A DNA stretch of 64,000 bases from JAADFF01 sp013153035 (GTDB lineage: Bacteria > Coprothermobacterota > Coprothermobacteria > Coprothermobacterales > JAADFF01): NCBI GenBank assembly GCA_026184435.1, contig CP046447.1, one strand, 5' to 3'. Numbering within the stretch: position 1 is the stretch's first letter; every line of letters starts with the position of its first letter. Position numbers and translations under genes: made by a program. Positions 53,533-62,198 of this stretch are shown one piece after another. The notes under the pieces are model-generated. The model did no database searches. It was not told the DNA's origin and worked only from the letters and a program-made list of their open reading frames with translations.

Positions 53533-54027
53533 TACAACCAAGATGAGGTTGACCCCCAGAGCAAGAAGTGTAATGATTCCTATTCCGTATATGAGGGATG
53601 CTATCTTAACCTTTGTCTTTTCTGCCAGTATTCGTTCCAATATAACGAGTGCTGCATAGAGTGCCATTGTGCCACCAACAACCTTGAGGGCTAACTTCAG
53701 CCCCGACAGTGCAGGTATTTCAGATGTCTTTTTGAGAAACAGCCATAGCGGTATAACAATAAGCAGCGGAGGGAGCATGACACCGAGCATGGATACAATG
53801 GCACCGGCTATACCATGCACCTCAAGTCCCGTAGCATAGGCGATATTAAGTCCAGACGGACCGGGTACAAAGATAGATGGACCTATCATGTGAGAAAAAG
53901 TTTCATCGTCTATGAGCTTTCTCTTCTCTACATATTCTCTGTGAAATAAAACAATTGTTGTGTTGCCTCCACCGTACGACAAAAAGCCTATTTTTACCGA
54001 TGTAATGAATATATCCCATAGTGTCAT
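53482..54027 (-). CDS. Chromate transporter family protein, half 2
   Basis: A 181-residue membrane protein, one half of a split ChrA: FLSYGGGNTTIVLFHREYV near residue 17 and FVPGPSGLNIAYATGLEV near 54 are family signatures. Two short CHR proteins encoded side by side form the equivalent of a full two-domain ChrA, which expels chromate in studied cases; many homologues have other or unknown anion substrates. The start shares ATGA with the stop of the other half. It overlaps a convergent gene by 51 bases. Confidence 0.85.
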   Translation of the reverse strand: MTLWDIFITSVKIGFLSYGGGNTTIVLFHREYVEKRKLIDDETFSHMIGPSIFVPGPSGLNIAYATGLEVHGIAGAIVSMLGVMLPPLLIVIPLWLFLKKTSEIPALSGLKLALKVVGGTMALYAALVILERILAEKTKVKIASLIYGIGIITLLALGVNLILVVLLSIILAPLMGIFVDT

Positions 54028-54572
54028 ATGATGCCCACCATCCCCAATACCACACCTAAAACCATGGTAAAGCCAATAAACCAGCCTGGGTGTAGTTTAT
54101 ATTTATACATAATCCCTATCCAGAGTAGGGAATATACACTTATACCTATGGCAAGCGTGTGTCCTGTATGAACGATAAGCCCCTTTAGTATTAGAATGGC
54201 TGCGAAGAAACTAAGAGCCCACCCTATAACCTTTGTTGATTTTTTAAACCCTATAGTCCAGCGGTTGTCGGGCATATGTCCCATAAGTTTCCACATGAGG
54301 GGCATGAGTGTAAATGATGGGGCAATAATACCGAGAACCATGATGATAACGCCGAGAAAACCGGCTACCTCAAGTCCTGCCAGTGCACCAATATTGATGC
54401 CAAATGGACCGGGCACGAGAAAGGTTGTGCCTACCATACGGGAAAATAGGTCTTCTGACAGATATCCCGGCTGTACAAATAGACGGTGTACAAGCACGAT
54501 CATTGTGCCTCCACCGCCATATGCGAGGTAGCCTACTTTGAGTGCGTTAATTATCAGCGTATATAGATCCAT
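54024..54572 (-). CDS. Chromate transporter family protein, half 1
   Basis: A 182-residue membrane protein homologous to its neighbour: YLAYGGGGTMIVLVHRLFV near residue 14 and FLVPGPFGINIGALAGLEV near 52. The two halves probably assemble with opposite membrane orientation, as known for short-chain CHR pairs. The start is ATG, with only a weak ribosome site (AGGTGATAT). A short protein gene lies 18 bases upstream on the same strand, so all three may be one transcript. Confidence 0.85.
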   Translation of the reverse strand: MDLYTLIINALKVGYLAYGGGGTMIVLVHRLFVQPGYLSEDLFSRMVGTTFLVPGPFGINIGALAGLEVAGFLGVIIMVLGIIAPSFTLMPLMWKLMGHMPDNRWTIGFKKSTKVIGWALSFFAAILILKGLIVHTGHTLAIGISVYSLLWIGIMYKYKLHPGWFIGFTMVLGVVLGMVGII

Positions 54573-54590
54573 AGGGCGTATTATATCACC

Positions 54591-55052
54591 TTATTTCTTT
54601 TTCGGTATTCTGAACCCTACCCTGTGGGATATACCGTCAATAAATGAGTGAAAGACGATAGCTCCTTGAACGACAGAGATCAGACCGGTAAGGAGCTCTT
54701 CAACGCTAATGTCTACAGTTGGCATCTCTATAGTGACGCCTATAATGCCCGTTTCTTCCTTTAAGAGCGCTATCTTGGCAAAATTGATATCTCTGTTTAA
54801 GGCAAGGATGCCCAGTAGATCTTCTTTTCCGAGGTCTTCTATATTGACTTCCACACTATGGTAGATAAGCAGCATAACAGGAGAACCTTCTTCGTTTCTG
54901 ACAAGTCTTACTGTGATGGGTAGTTTGCCTTCCCATGCATCTGTTGTAAAGTAGAGGGTCCATTTATCACCTTCTTCTTTTTCTATATCGAACTTCATGT
55001 CTTCGCGAATAGTTTCCAAAAAAGCTTCTATAATTTTGTCGGAGATAATCAT
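54591..55052 (-). CDS. YbjN/secretion-chaperone-like protein (tentative)
   Basis: A 153-residue soluble protein whose alternating strands and helices (WTLYFTTDAWEGKLPITVRLV, then LGILALNRDINFAKIALLKE) resemble the YbjN or type III secretion chaperone fold; this is a weak assignment. The ATG at 55052 was chosen because AGGAGGGG lies upstream. It is the first gene before the chrA pair on the minus strand and is divergent from a chemoreceptor gene. Confidence 0.5.
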   Translation of the reverse strand: MIISDKIIEAFLETIREDMKFDIEKEEGDKWTLYFTTDAWEGKLPITVRLVRNEEGSPVMLLIYHSVEVNIEDLGKEDLLGILALNRDINFAKIALLKEETGIIGVTIEMPTVDISVEELLTGLISVVQGAIVFHSFIDGISHRVGFRIPKKK

Positions 55053-55178
55053 ATGCACCCCTCCTTTTTATCTTCTTCCATAAGTTTAGCACCTTGCACT
55101 ATGTCGTTGTAAAATAAATACTAGACACCCTTCAAAACCACGGGGGTATATGAATTTTTGAGAGGAGGGAGCCATGCT

Positions 55179-57470
55179 ATGAAGAATACATACTCCAAGA
55201 GAGCGAGTTTAAAGATGCAAATGTTGATCTTTGGACTCGTTCTTGTGATTGTTCTGCCGGGTATTATTGGTTGGATTGTTCTCGGTGGTTTTAAGAGCTT
55301 TGCTATGGATTCTATGGACCATCAGGTGTACTCTTTGGAGAGAACATTAGGTGGAGATATGACAAACTGGTTTAAGTCGTCAGGAGAGGGACCTCTTAAC
55401 AATGCAGCTGAGCGGATGTCTGCTTTGGGACTAACCAACCCAATGGAGGCTAAAAAGCTCATTATGAAGGCTGCCGAAAATTACGGTGTGGAGGATCTAA
55501 CAAAGTGGCAGAACGTTATTGCATCTGAGGAGTATCTCAATAAAGCTCGTACGCTTGCCGACAAGGCATGCGATGACGGATTTTTTACCAAAGATGAATG
55601 TTCTATTGTGAAAAAATATATCAGGGGATATTCCTCTATGAATATTGCATGGTCTACGGTGAAGGGAGATGTTTTATGGCTCTATGCCGGTTTCCAAGAT
55701 GGATATATGCTTGATGGTTCTTTTTGGGTTCCCGATAAATCTCCTGAAGAGGGTGGATATGATCCCCGTTTGAGACCATGGTATAAACTTGCTATGGATC
55801 ACCCCGGAAAAATTGTTTATACGGCTCCTTATATTGATGCCAATACAGGCGACATTATTGTGACATTGGCTAAAACCTTCGATGTCAATGGCCAGATTGC
55901 CGGTGTAGTGGGTATTGACTTTAGACTGTCTACCTTGGTTAAGATGGTTCAGAATGCCGTTATTAAGCATGGTGATACTCCTATTGCCCTCCCTGTTGTG
56001 TTTGCCCCCAACTCTATTATTGTCGCCCATCCCGATCCAGATATGACAGGTGTAGCCCTTGACCCAGAAAAATATAAACTTCTTGAAGATGAAGGTTATA
56101 AGAAAATCTATGAAGATAAGATAAAGAAAACAGGCTTAACTCAAGAGCAGATAGAGAACCTCAAGGGACTGTGGGAGAAGATTTCATCTGCTAAGGATGG
56201 AGATTGGATAGAGGGTCAGGACAGGATAGGTCATTTCCGTATGAGAATAGAGCATCTCGGTAATGGTTGGATTTTGGGCTATAAGGTATATGATGAGTAC
56301 TATGCGGCATATACCGCTGCGAAGAATAAGAGTATCATTGCCATTGTTGTTTTAGCTGTATTGGCGGGTATTGTCATTTACTACTTCATCAATAGAATTC
56401 TCGGTAAGCTTGATGCCATTGCCATTGCCGCTATGAAGGTATCTGAGGGTGATCTCACTATCGAGATACCAGAATATCCATACAAGACAGAGATAGGATT
56501 TCTTGTCGAGGCCCTTCGAAACCTTGCCCATACACTAAAGGATTTTGTTATCAGGGTTCTCAAAGCTACAGGTTCTTTGAGAGAATCGGCAAGTGAGCTG
56601 TCTAAATCTGCAGAGTATATGAACGATAGCATAGCGCAACTGACCGATGCTGTAGCTCAGCTTGCAGAGGCTGCAACCCAGCAAGCCAATGAGGCAACCA
56701 ATGCAGCGGAAAGTGCTTCTCAGATTATGGAAAGTGTAGAGCAAATGGCAGAGAATGCCCGTACATCCCAGACAGTTGTTGAAAACACTATCAATGCCCT
56801 TGCCAATAATGCAGAGAATGTTGTGCAGATAGCCACAGAGTTAAGAGGTCAGGTTGATAGTCTTGGTGAGCTGGTGGCATCTGTTGAAGAGCTTAACAAT
56901 ATGGCAGAGAATATATCCTCCATCGTAGATACCGTTACAGAGATAGCTGAACAGACTAACCTACTTGCTCTTAATGCGGCCATAGAGGCAGCAAGAGCCG
57001 GTGAGGCAGGAAGAGGGTTTGCCGTTGTTGCCGATGAGATTAGAAAACTGGCAGAGAGATCTGAGGAGAGTGCTTCCGATATTAGAAATATTCTTAGAGG
57101 TCTGCTTAACAAGATAGAGGATGTTGTGAAGAGCATTGAAGAGAAGTTCAAGATGCTTGAGGAAGAGGGCCAGAGGCTGATGCAGGTTGCCGATGAGACG
57201 GCTAAACTTGGTGAGGACACACAGGAAATCGTCGTGCGCATCAACGATATCATACAGGGTGTTGAGGGTATTAGAAATCAGGTGAGCGTTATATCCAGTG
57301 CTATAGAGCAAATTGCCGCAGTAGCCGAAGAGAATAGTGCTACAGCAGAAGAAATATCTGCCTCTACCCAGAGCATGGAAGAGGTTACCAGACAGCTACA
57401 GCAGGCAGTTGAGAAGATTGAAAATGAAGCACGTACCTTCTCTGATATAGTTAGCAAGTTTAAAGTATAA
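55179..57470 (+). CDS. Methyl-accepting chemotaxis protein with dCache sensor
   Basis: A 763-residue transducer. A membrane helix lies near 14-37; the large outer region to about residue 385 holds a double-Cache sensor with the pattern YDPRLRPWYKLAM followed by YTAPYIDANTGDIIVTLAKTF near 210-250, typical of receptors for amino acids and related ligands. A second helix near 390-408, HAMP, coiled coils and the tip NLLALNAAIEAARAGEAGRG near 600 follow. The ATG at 55179 is preferred to the TTG at 55158, which overlaps GAGGAGGGAG. It has its own terminator. Confidence 0.93.
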   Translation: MKNTYSKRASLKMQMLIFGLVLVIVLPGIIGWIVLGGFKSFAMDSMDHQVYSLERTLGGDMTNWFKSSGEGPLNNAAERMSALGLTNPMEAKKLIMKAAENYGVEDLTKWQNVIASEEYLNKARTLADKACDDGFFTKDECSIVKKYIRGYSSMNIAWSTVKGDVLWLYAGFQDGYMLDGSFWVPDKSPEEGGYDPRLRPWYKLAMDHPGKIVYTAPYIDANTGDIIVTLAKTFDVNGQIAGVVGIDFRLSTLVKMVQNAVIKHGDTPIALPVVFAPNSIIVAHPDPDMTGVALDPEKYKLLEDEGYKKIYEDKIKKTGLTQEQIENLKGLWEKISSAKDGDWIEGQDRIGHFRMRIEHLGNGWILGYKVYDEYYAAYTAAKNKSIIAIVVLAVLAGIVIYYFINRILGKLDAIAIAAMKVSEGDLTIEIPEYPYKTEIGFLVEALRNLAHTLKDFVIRVLKATGSLRESASELSKSAEYMNDSIAQLTDAVAQLAEAATQQANEATNAAESASQIMESVEQMAENARTSQTVVENTINALANNAENVVQIATELRGQVDSLGELVASVEELNNMAENISSIVDTVTEIAEQTNLLALNAAIEAARAGEAGRGFAVVADEIRKLAERSEESASDIRNILRGLLNKIEDVVKSIEEKFKMLEEEGQRLMQVADETAKLGEDTQEIVVRINDIIQGVEGIRNQVSVISSAIEQIAAVAEENSATAEEISASTQSMEEVTRQLQQAVEKIENEARTFSDIVSKFKV

Positions 57471-57496
57471 ATGGTATAGTCATCTGGTAGTATAGA

Positions 57497-57521
57497 GGGG
57501 GAGGGTAACCTCCCCCTTTTT
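57497..57521 (+). terminator. Terminator after the dCache chemoreceptor
   Basis: GGGGGAGGGT and ACCTCCCCC form a near-perfect stem followed by T5. Confidence 0.85.
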
Positions 57522-57535
57522 CAGAGGTGATAGAT

Positions 57536-58144
57536 ATGATAACGCAGAAAACACGACTTATTGGGGGACTTGCGACGACATACTTTTCGGCACGCGGTTT
57601 TGATGTCCATGTGGATGTTAATGTGTTCTTTGACTATGTCAAAAGTCTTATAAAGAAGACCTCCCTTATAGATAATATGTTTAAGGGAATTGTTCAAGAT
57701 AGACTTTACATCTTGTCGGATTTTCTTGTCTCATGTGCTGATTTTCCCGATGTGGGGAGATGTGAAAGACGGCGAGATAGACTGTATGAAAAGGTTTGGA
57801 TGGAGATAGATTTCTATCTTAGACCATATCTTAAAAAGGAGTTTGGAGTTATTCCAGAGGTTGTTATAGATAAGCTATCCGATCTTGACAATATATTAGA
57901 AACTGCTATCAGCATGTACCTTGCTAGAGGTAAAGATAGTCCTACAGATGCTTTATTTGATGCTTTGAAAAAACTCGGGTATCGGGTATCTGATTCTGAC
58001 AATGTACTTGATGCATTGTATAGCATTGTATATGACTGGTTTGGTAGAAAAGAACAGTACATGAGAGCATTTGTGTATTTACTCTTGGTGGTAAACTATG
58101 CTATGGCATTTGTACTTGTGTATCTGGAGGAGAACAAGTCATGA
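57536..58144 (+). CDS. Hypothetical protein coupled to hemerythrin
   Basis: A 202-residue protein, mostly helical, with a C-terminal membrane helix (FVYLLLVVNYAMAFVLVYL), so it may be tail-anchored. No known motif was found. The ATG at 57536 follows AGAGGTGAT, just after the chemoreceptor terminator. Its TGA overlaps the ATG of the hemerythrin gene (ATGA), which points to joint translation and perhaps a complex. Function unknown. Confidence 0.65.
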   Translation: MITQKTRLIGGLATTYFSARGFDVHVDVNVFFDYVKSLIKKTSLIDNMFKGIVQDRLYILSDFLVSCADFPDVGRCERRRDRLYEKVWMEIDFYLRPYLKKEFGVIPEVVIDKLSDLDNILETAISMYLARGKDSPTDALFDALKKLGYRVSDSDNVLDALYSIVYDWFGRKEQYMRAFVYLLLVVNYAMAFVLVYLEENKS

Positions 58145-58623
58145 GTGAAGAAAAAAAAGAGGAAAAACAATGTGCTAAGTGGGAACCATATATGGAAATG
58201 GGGCATCCTGAGATAGATGCACAGCACAAAACCCTGATTAATGAGATCAATAAATTATGTAAAGAGCTTGGAAATAAGGAACCTGATGCTGAAAAGATAA
58301 AGGCCCATATCAAATTTTTATTGGGATACGCAGCAAAGCATTTTGCCACTGAGGAAAAAGTTATGCAAGAAATTGGGTATCCTGGATATCTTAACCACTA
58401 TAATATGCATCGATGGTTTGAAAAACAGGTGAGAAACCTTGTCAATGACTATGTAAAGTTTGGGCCTACTCACACCATGGTTGTTAGAATTCATCATCTG
58501 CTTGTTGATTGGCTTGTGAGTCATATATGCGGTACAGATGGCGACCTTCGTACTTACTATAAGGCCTATATGAAAAGCACAATGGACTCGATGGCAGGAG
58601 AGGATACCTCTTCTGAAGTTTGA
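58141..58623 (+). CDS. Bacteriohemerythrin
   Basis: A 160-residue hemerythrin-domain protein with a complete ligand set: His in DAQHKTL, HFATEE (His, Glu), NHYNMH (two His) and SHICGTD (His, Asp). The N-terminus is Lys/Glu-rich (EEKKEEKQCAKWEPY) and the chain continues some 20 residues past the domain. It binds O2 at a di-iron site. Translation is coupled to the preceding tail-anchored protein. It differs clearly from the hemerythrin at 30014. Confidence 0.9.
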   Translation: MSEEKKEEKQCAKWEPYMEMGHPEIDAQHKTLINEINKLCKELGNKEPDAEKIKAHIKFLLGYAAKHFATEEKVMQEIGYPGYLNHYNMHRWFEKQVRNLVNDYVKFGPTHTMVVRIHHLLVDWLVSHICGTDGDLRTYYKAYMKSTMDSMAGEDTSSEV

Positions 58624-58715
58624 ATTCTAACAAATATTTCATCTCTGTGTTTATATTTGCTTATATCTTCCCAAGGTGATACAATACCCCTATATGTTTG
58701 TTGGAGGTGTATAGT

Positions 58716-59351
58716 GTGAAAAAGTTTTTTGTTATGCTGCTTGCTGTAGCAGTGCTTTTTTCTTTTGCCGCATGTGGCGAAAGTGCTTCTACAGGCTCGC
58801 AGACAGGAACAGCCACTCAGACCAGTAGTCAGTCTATGACGGCTACATCGAGCAATGAGGTGGCTCAGAACGAAACGGCTACAGGTAGCCAGACAGGAAA
58901 GGAGAACGGTAAAGTGGTAGAAAAAGGTGATACGGTTAGCGTATTTTACACGGGTAAATTTGAGAATGGAGAGGTATTTGATTCTAATGTAGGAAAAGAG
59001 CCCTTTACATTTACAGTAGGGGCTGGACAGGTTATTCCAGGCTTTGATAAAGCAGTTCTCGGTATGAAATTGGGAGAAGAGAAAACTGTTACCATTACCC
59101 CTGAAGAGGGATATGGAGAGAGAGACGAAAGATATGTTTTCCAGTATCCTCTAGATAAGTTTCCTGAGGATATTAAGAAAAACCTTAAGGTTGGAGAGAC
59201 ACTCTACATGAATACCGAGCAGGGTCCCATTCCTGTAAAGGTTATTGCTATTGAAGGTGCTACTGTTACCATAGATGCTAACCATCCGCTGGCCGGTAAG
59301 ACATTGGTGTTTGACATTAAGGTTGTAGACATCAAAAAGCCCGGTAACTAA
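58716..59351 (+). CDS. FKBP-type (SlyD-like) peptidyl-prolyl isomerase lipoprotein
   Basis: A 211-residue lipoprotein: signal peptide, lipobox SFAAC, a Ser/Thr/Gln-rich linker to about residue 65, then an FKBP domain. VSVFYTGKFENGEVFDSN near 73 and GAGQVIPGFDKAVLGMKLGEEKTV near 100 are FKBP signatures; the GYGERDERYVFQYP segment begins an IF flap as in SlyD, and the domain closes with HPLAGKTLVFDIKV. It should catalyse proline isomerisation and aid folding of exported proteins. GTG start at 58716 with GGAGGTG upstream. The His-rich metal tail of SlyD is missing. Confidence 0.9.
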   Translation: MKKFFVMLLAVAVLFSFAACGESASTGSQTGTATQTSSQSMTATSSNEVAQNETATGSQTGKENGKVVEKGDTVSVFYTGKFENGEVFDSNVGKEPFTFTVGAGQVIPGFDKAVLGMKLGEEKTVTITPEEGYGERDERYVFQYPLDKFPEDIKKNLKVGETLYMNTEQGPIPVKVIAIEGATVTIDANHPLAGKTLVFDIKVVDIKKPGN

Positions 59352-59375
59352 TCTTATCGTTGGTATTCTGTGTGT

Positions 59376-59401
59376 AAAGGAGGGGGAAGCCCCTCCTTTT
59401 T
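59376..59401 (+). terminator. Terminator after the FKBP gene
   Basis: AAAGGAGGGG and CCCCTCCTTT arms with a GAAG loop and T tract. Confidence 0.85.
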
Positions 59402-59431
59402 CATTTTTGTTATTTTGATAGATAAATAACC

Positions 59432-59444
59432 TGACCATCGGTCA
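59432..59444. promoter_or_regulatory. TetR-type operator candidate
   Basis: TGACCATCGGTCA, a perfect five-base inverted repeat with a three-base spacer, in the gap before the exporter operon. TGACC-N3-GGTCA is a common operator form for TetR-family repressors, which often control drug exporters. No regulator gene is visible here. Confidence 0.45.
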
Positions 59445-59544
59445 TGATACTTTATTAACTTATTATGTAGTAATATATAGCCTAAACTCCCATCGTGCTG
59501 TTAAAATGATTAGTGTACATTGATATGGGTGGGAGGGGTGATTT

Positions 59545-60474
59545 ATGAAGAAGATTTTTATTGCAATGGTGTTGATCCTGTTTGCCGTAATTCTTATGGT
59601 AGCTATATATATGCCGCAGAGTGGAAAGGTTCTTCCATATACCTATGTGGAATTTGGTAAAGATCTTGTCATGCATGACCTATCCACGGGAATGACGGCA
59701 TCTATTACTCCTCCCGGATATCTCATGGGTATAGCTCCCCATGCACTGGTATTTGCCAAGCCTATAAATGGTGAAAAGCAAATGCAGCTGATATACCTAT
59801 ATGGTGCCACGGCATCAAGGACGATAGGCACATATGACATGCCAACACTGGTCGGTGTGCAGGGAGATAATTTTTCTGTAGTGATATATGGAAAAACTGT
59901 TTCCGATATGAAGGTATGTGCCATTGGTATAGATGGTCAGAAAAAGTGTGTACCAATGCCCGCTGATGCCGCCTCTGATTTGCAAACATTGGGACCTGCA
60001 AACATAAAAGTTTGGTATGATGGCACATATTTTTACTATCTTGGTAGATTGGTCTTAAGGTTCGGTAGTGGACAGCCCAAGCAGATAGAGGAGAATGCCG
60101 ACCTCATGTATGCGTATGTTTTGCCTCTGAACGGGCATAGGTTTATTCTTGGTGGAAAGACTGTGTCTCTATATGACAAAGATGGCTTTGTAAAGTCTGC
60201 TACGGTGAAGCTATCACCGAGATGGATATCACCGCGTATGGTGTTATGTAAAGATGCTTTTGCTGTTCCAGCTGGAAGCAAGGGGTATAAAATAGCGATC
60301 CCAAGTATGGAAGTACTGAAAAGTCTCAGTGGAATACCGGTGGGTTGTATAGGTGATAAGGTGATTCTATTTAAAGGAACGTATCCTATAAAAGGGGAAA
60401 TAGTTTCTGAAGATGGACATGTGTATCTAAAGGATGTGTCGTTTGGAGCCCTTATAGGAGGGATTAGACCTTGA
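59545..60474 (+). CDS. Membrane-anchored beta-rich protein upstream of an ABC exporter
   Basis: A 309-residue protein with an N-terminal signal anchor (KKIFIAMVLILFAVILMVAIYM) and a beta-rich outer part of about seven strand-turn units (GTYDMPTLVGVQG, FYYLGRLVLRFGSG, GGKTVSLYDKDGFV), possibly a propeller. The stop overlaps the start of the first ABC exporter subunit, so the three genes form one operon and this protein may assist the exporter outside the membrane. GGAGGGGTG precedes the ATG. Family not recognised. Confidence 0.65.
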   Translation: MKKIFIAMVLILFAVILMVAIYMPQSGKVLPYTYVEFGKDLVMHDLSTGMTASITPPGYLMGIAPHALVFAKPINGEKQMQLIYLYGATASRTIGTYDMPTLVGVQGDNFSVVIYGKTVSDMKVCAIGIDGQKKCVPMPADAASDLQTLGPANIKVWYDGTYFYYLGRLVLRFGSGQPKQIEENADLMYAYVLPLNGHRFILGGKTVSLYDKDGFVKSATVKLSPRWISPRMVLCKDAFAVPAGSKGYKIAIPSMEVLKSLSGIPVGCIGDKVILFKGTYPIKGEIVSEDGHVYLKDVSFGALIGGIRP

Positions 60475-62198
60475 AGAGACTGTTTGATTACCTGAAATCT
60501 CAGTGGAAGAAAATTCTCATAGCCTTTATAGCGCTCATACTGGTTGATATTATGCAGATTTTGTATCCTCAGTATGTGAGAAAGGCTATTAACCTTATAA
60601 AGTCTCTCAGTACAGATACAGATAAGTCTTATTGGATAAGCGTTTTATGGCATTATGCATTTATCATGATAGCCCTTTATTTGGCTGTTGCCATATTTAG
60701 GCTCGTGTATCGTTGGTTTCTTAGAACAGTGGCAGTGAGTTACGATCATCAGCTCCGTATGGCTATTATGGATAAGTATCTTTCTTTTAGTGAAAGAGAC
60801 CTTCAAAAGTTTGATATTGGTGACCTCATGTCCCGTCTTATTAGGGACACACGAAGTGTCAGAAGATTTATCATGATGGGAACCATTATCCTTGTTGACC
60901 TTGTTGTTTTGGGAGGAATGACGATTGTTACGATGGTATCTATGAGTCCGTATCTGACACTTGTCAGTGTGCCCCCGATGATTATTCTTACCCTATTTGT
61001 TCTCTGGGCTGGCTCTTATATGCAGAAGAAGTTTAAGGTTATGCTGGAACTCTTTGGTGAGATGACAGAGAGGGTCAGAGAGACGGCTGTGGGTATCAAG
61101 GTTATCAAGACCTTTGTTAGAGAAGATTTCTTTATGAAACTCTTTGAGCAGATTAACGATAGATATATAGGTACTGGTGTCAAGTTGTTTACACTCCAGT
61201 CCTCATTTTGGCCCCTTTCCAGTGTTGTTGTGGGTCTGTCCCTTGTTATCGTACTGTGGGTTGGTGGGGATATGGTTATGAGTGGCAAGATGGATATTGG
61301 TACGCTGGTGTCATTTATGATGTATATCAATATGATTGCTTGGCCTATGCTTAGTGTGGGTATGTTTATTACCGTTTACAGCATGTCAAAGTCTGCCATT
61401 CAACGTATAGACGAAGTGCTGACATATGAGCCTGAAGTAAAAGATACAGGAACTCGGGAGATTGAAGGGGTTTCTAATATAACAGTTAAGGATATCAAAG
61501 ACGATATTGTATTAAAGGGCGTGTCTTTTAGTGTGTCCAAAGGGCAAGTACTTGGTATTACAGGTCCTCCTGGCAGTGGTAAAACGGTGCTTATGAAGTA
61601 TTTGCCAAGACTGTGGCAACCGGGTGATGATATGGTATTTGTCAATGATATAGATGTCAACGATATCAGGCTGGCGTCTCTGAGAAGACACTTTTCTTAT
61701 GTGCCTCAAGACCCCATACTCTTTGCCGGTACTGTAAGAGATAATATTGCCTTTGCAAAACCTGATGCAACAGAAGAAGAGATTATATGGGCAGCAAAGA
61801 TGGCATGTGTCTGGGACGATATACAGGCACTTCCTAAAGGACTGGATACCGTTGTTGGTGAAAGGGGGATAACCCTTTCTGGAGGTCAAAGGCAGAGGGT
61901 ATCTATTGCCCGTGCTTTTCTGGCTGGTAAAGATATTCTCATACTGGACGATCCCCTCTCTGCAGTAGATACCCATACAGAGAGATGTATTATCAAGAAT
62001 CTCAAAGAGTATGTTGCACAGCACAGTCCTCTTACCATTATCGTTTCCCATCGTATACCTGCTATACACTGGGCAGATTATGTGCTTGTGCTTGAGGGTG
62101 GAAAGGTTCTTGAAGAGGGAACTCCTGAAGAGCTTGCAGAGAGAGATGGTCTGTATAGCCGACTGTATCGCTATCAGATGGGTGGTGATGTAGAGTGA
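60471..62198 (+). CDS. Heterodimeric ABC exporter subunit, degenerate-site NBD
   Basis: A 575-residue half-transporter: six membrane helices (to about 310) and a nucleotide-binding domain. Walker A GPPGSGKT near 365, Q-loop YVPQDP, signature LSGGQRQR near 469, Walker B ILILDDP near 489 and VSHR H-loop. The residue after Walker B is Asp, not the catalytic Glu, as in TM287 of the TM287/288 exporter. Such exporters expel drugs or lipids. The start is TTG, overlapping the previous stop, with GGAGGGAT upstream. Confidence 0.88.
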   Translation: MKRLFDYLKSQWKKILIAFIALILVDIMQILYPQYVRKAINLIKSLSTDTDKSYWISVLWHYAFIMIALYLAVAIFRLVYRWFLRTVAVSYDHQLRMAIMDKYLSFSERDLQKFDIGDLMSRLIRDTRSVRRFIMMGTIILVDLVVLGGMTIVTMVSMSPYLTLVSVPPMIILTLFVLWAGSYMQKKFKVMLELFGEMTERVRETAVGIKVIKTFVREDFFMKLFEQINDRYIGTGVKLFTLQSSFWPLSSVVVGLSLVIVLWVGGDMVMSGKMDIGTLVSFMMYINMIAWPMLSVGMFITVYSMSKSAIQRIDEVLTYEPEVKDTGTREIEGVSNITVKDIKDDIVLKGVSFSVSKGQVLGITGPPGSGKTVLMKYLPRLWQPGDDMVFVNDIDVNDIRLASLRRHFSYVPQDPILFAGTVRDNIAFAKPDATEEEIIWAAKMACVWDDIQALPKGLDTVVGERGITLSGGQRQRVSIARAFLAGKDILILDDPLSAVDTHTERCIIKNLKEYVAQHSPLTIIVSHRIPAIHWADYVLVLEGGKVLEEGTPEELAERDGLYSRLYRYQMGGDVE

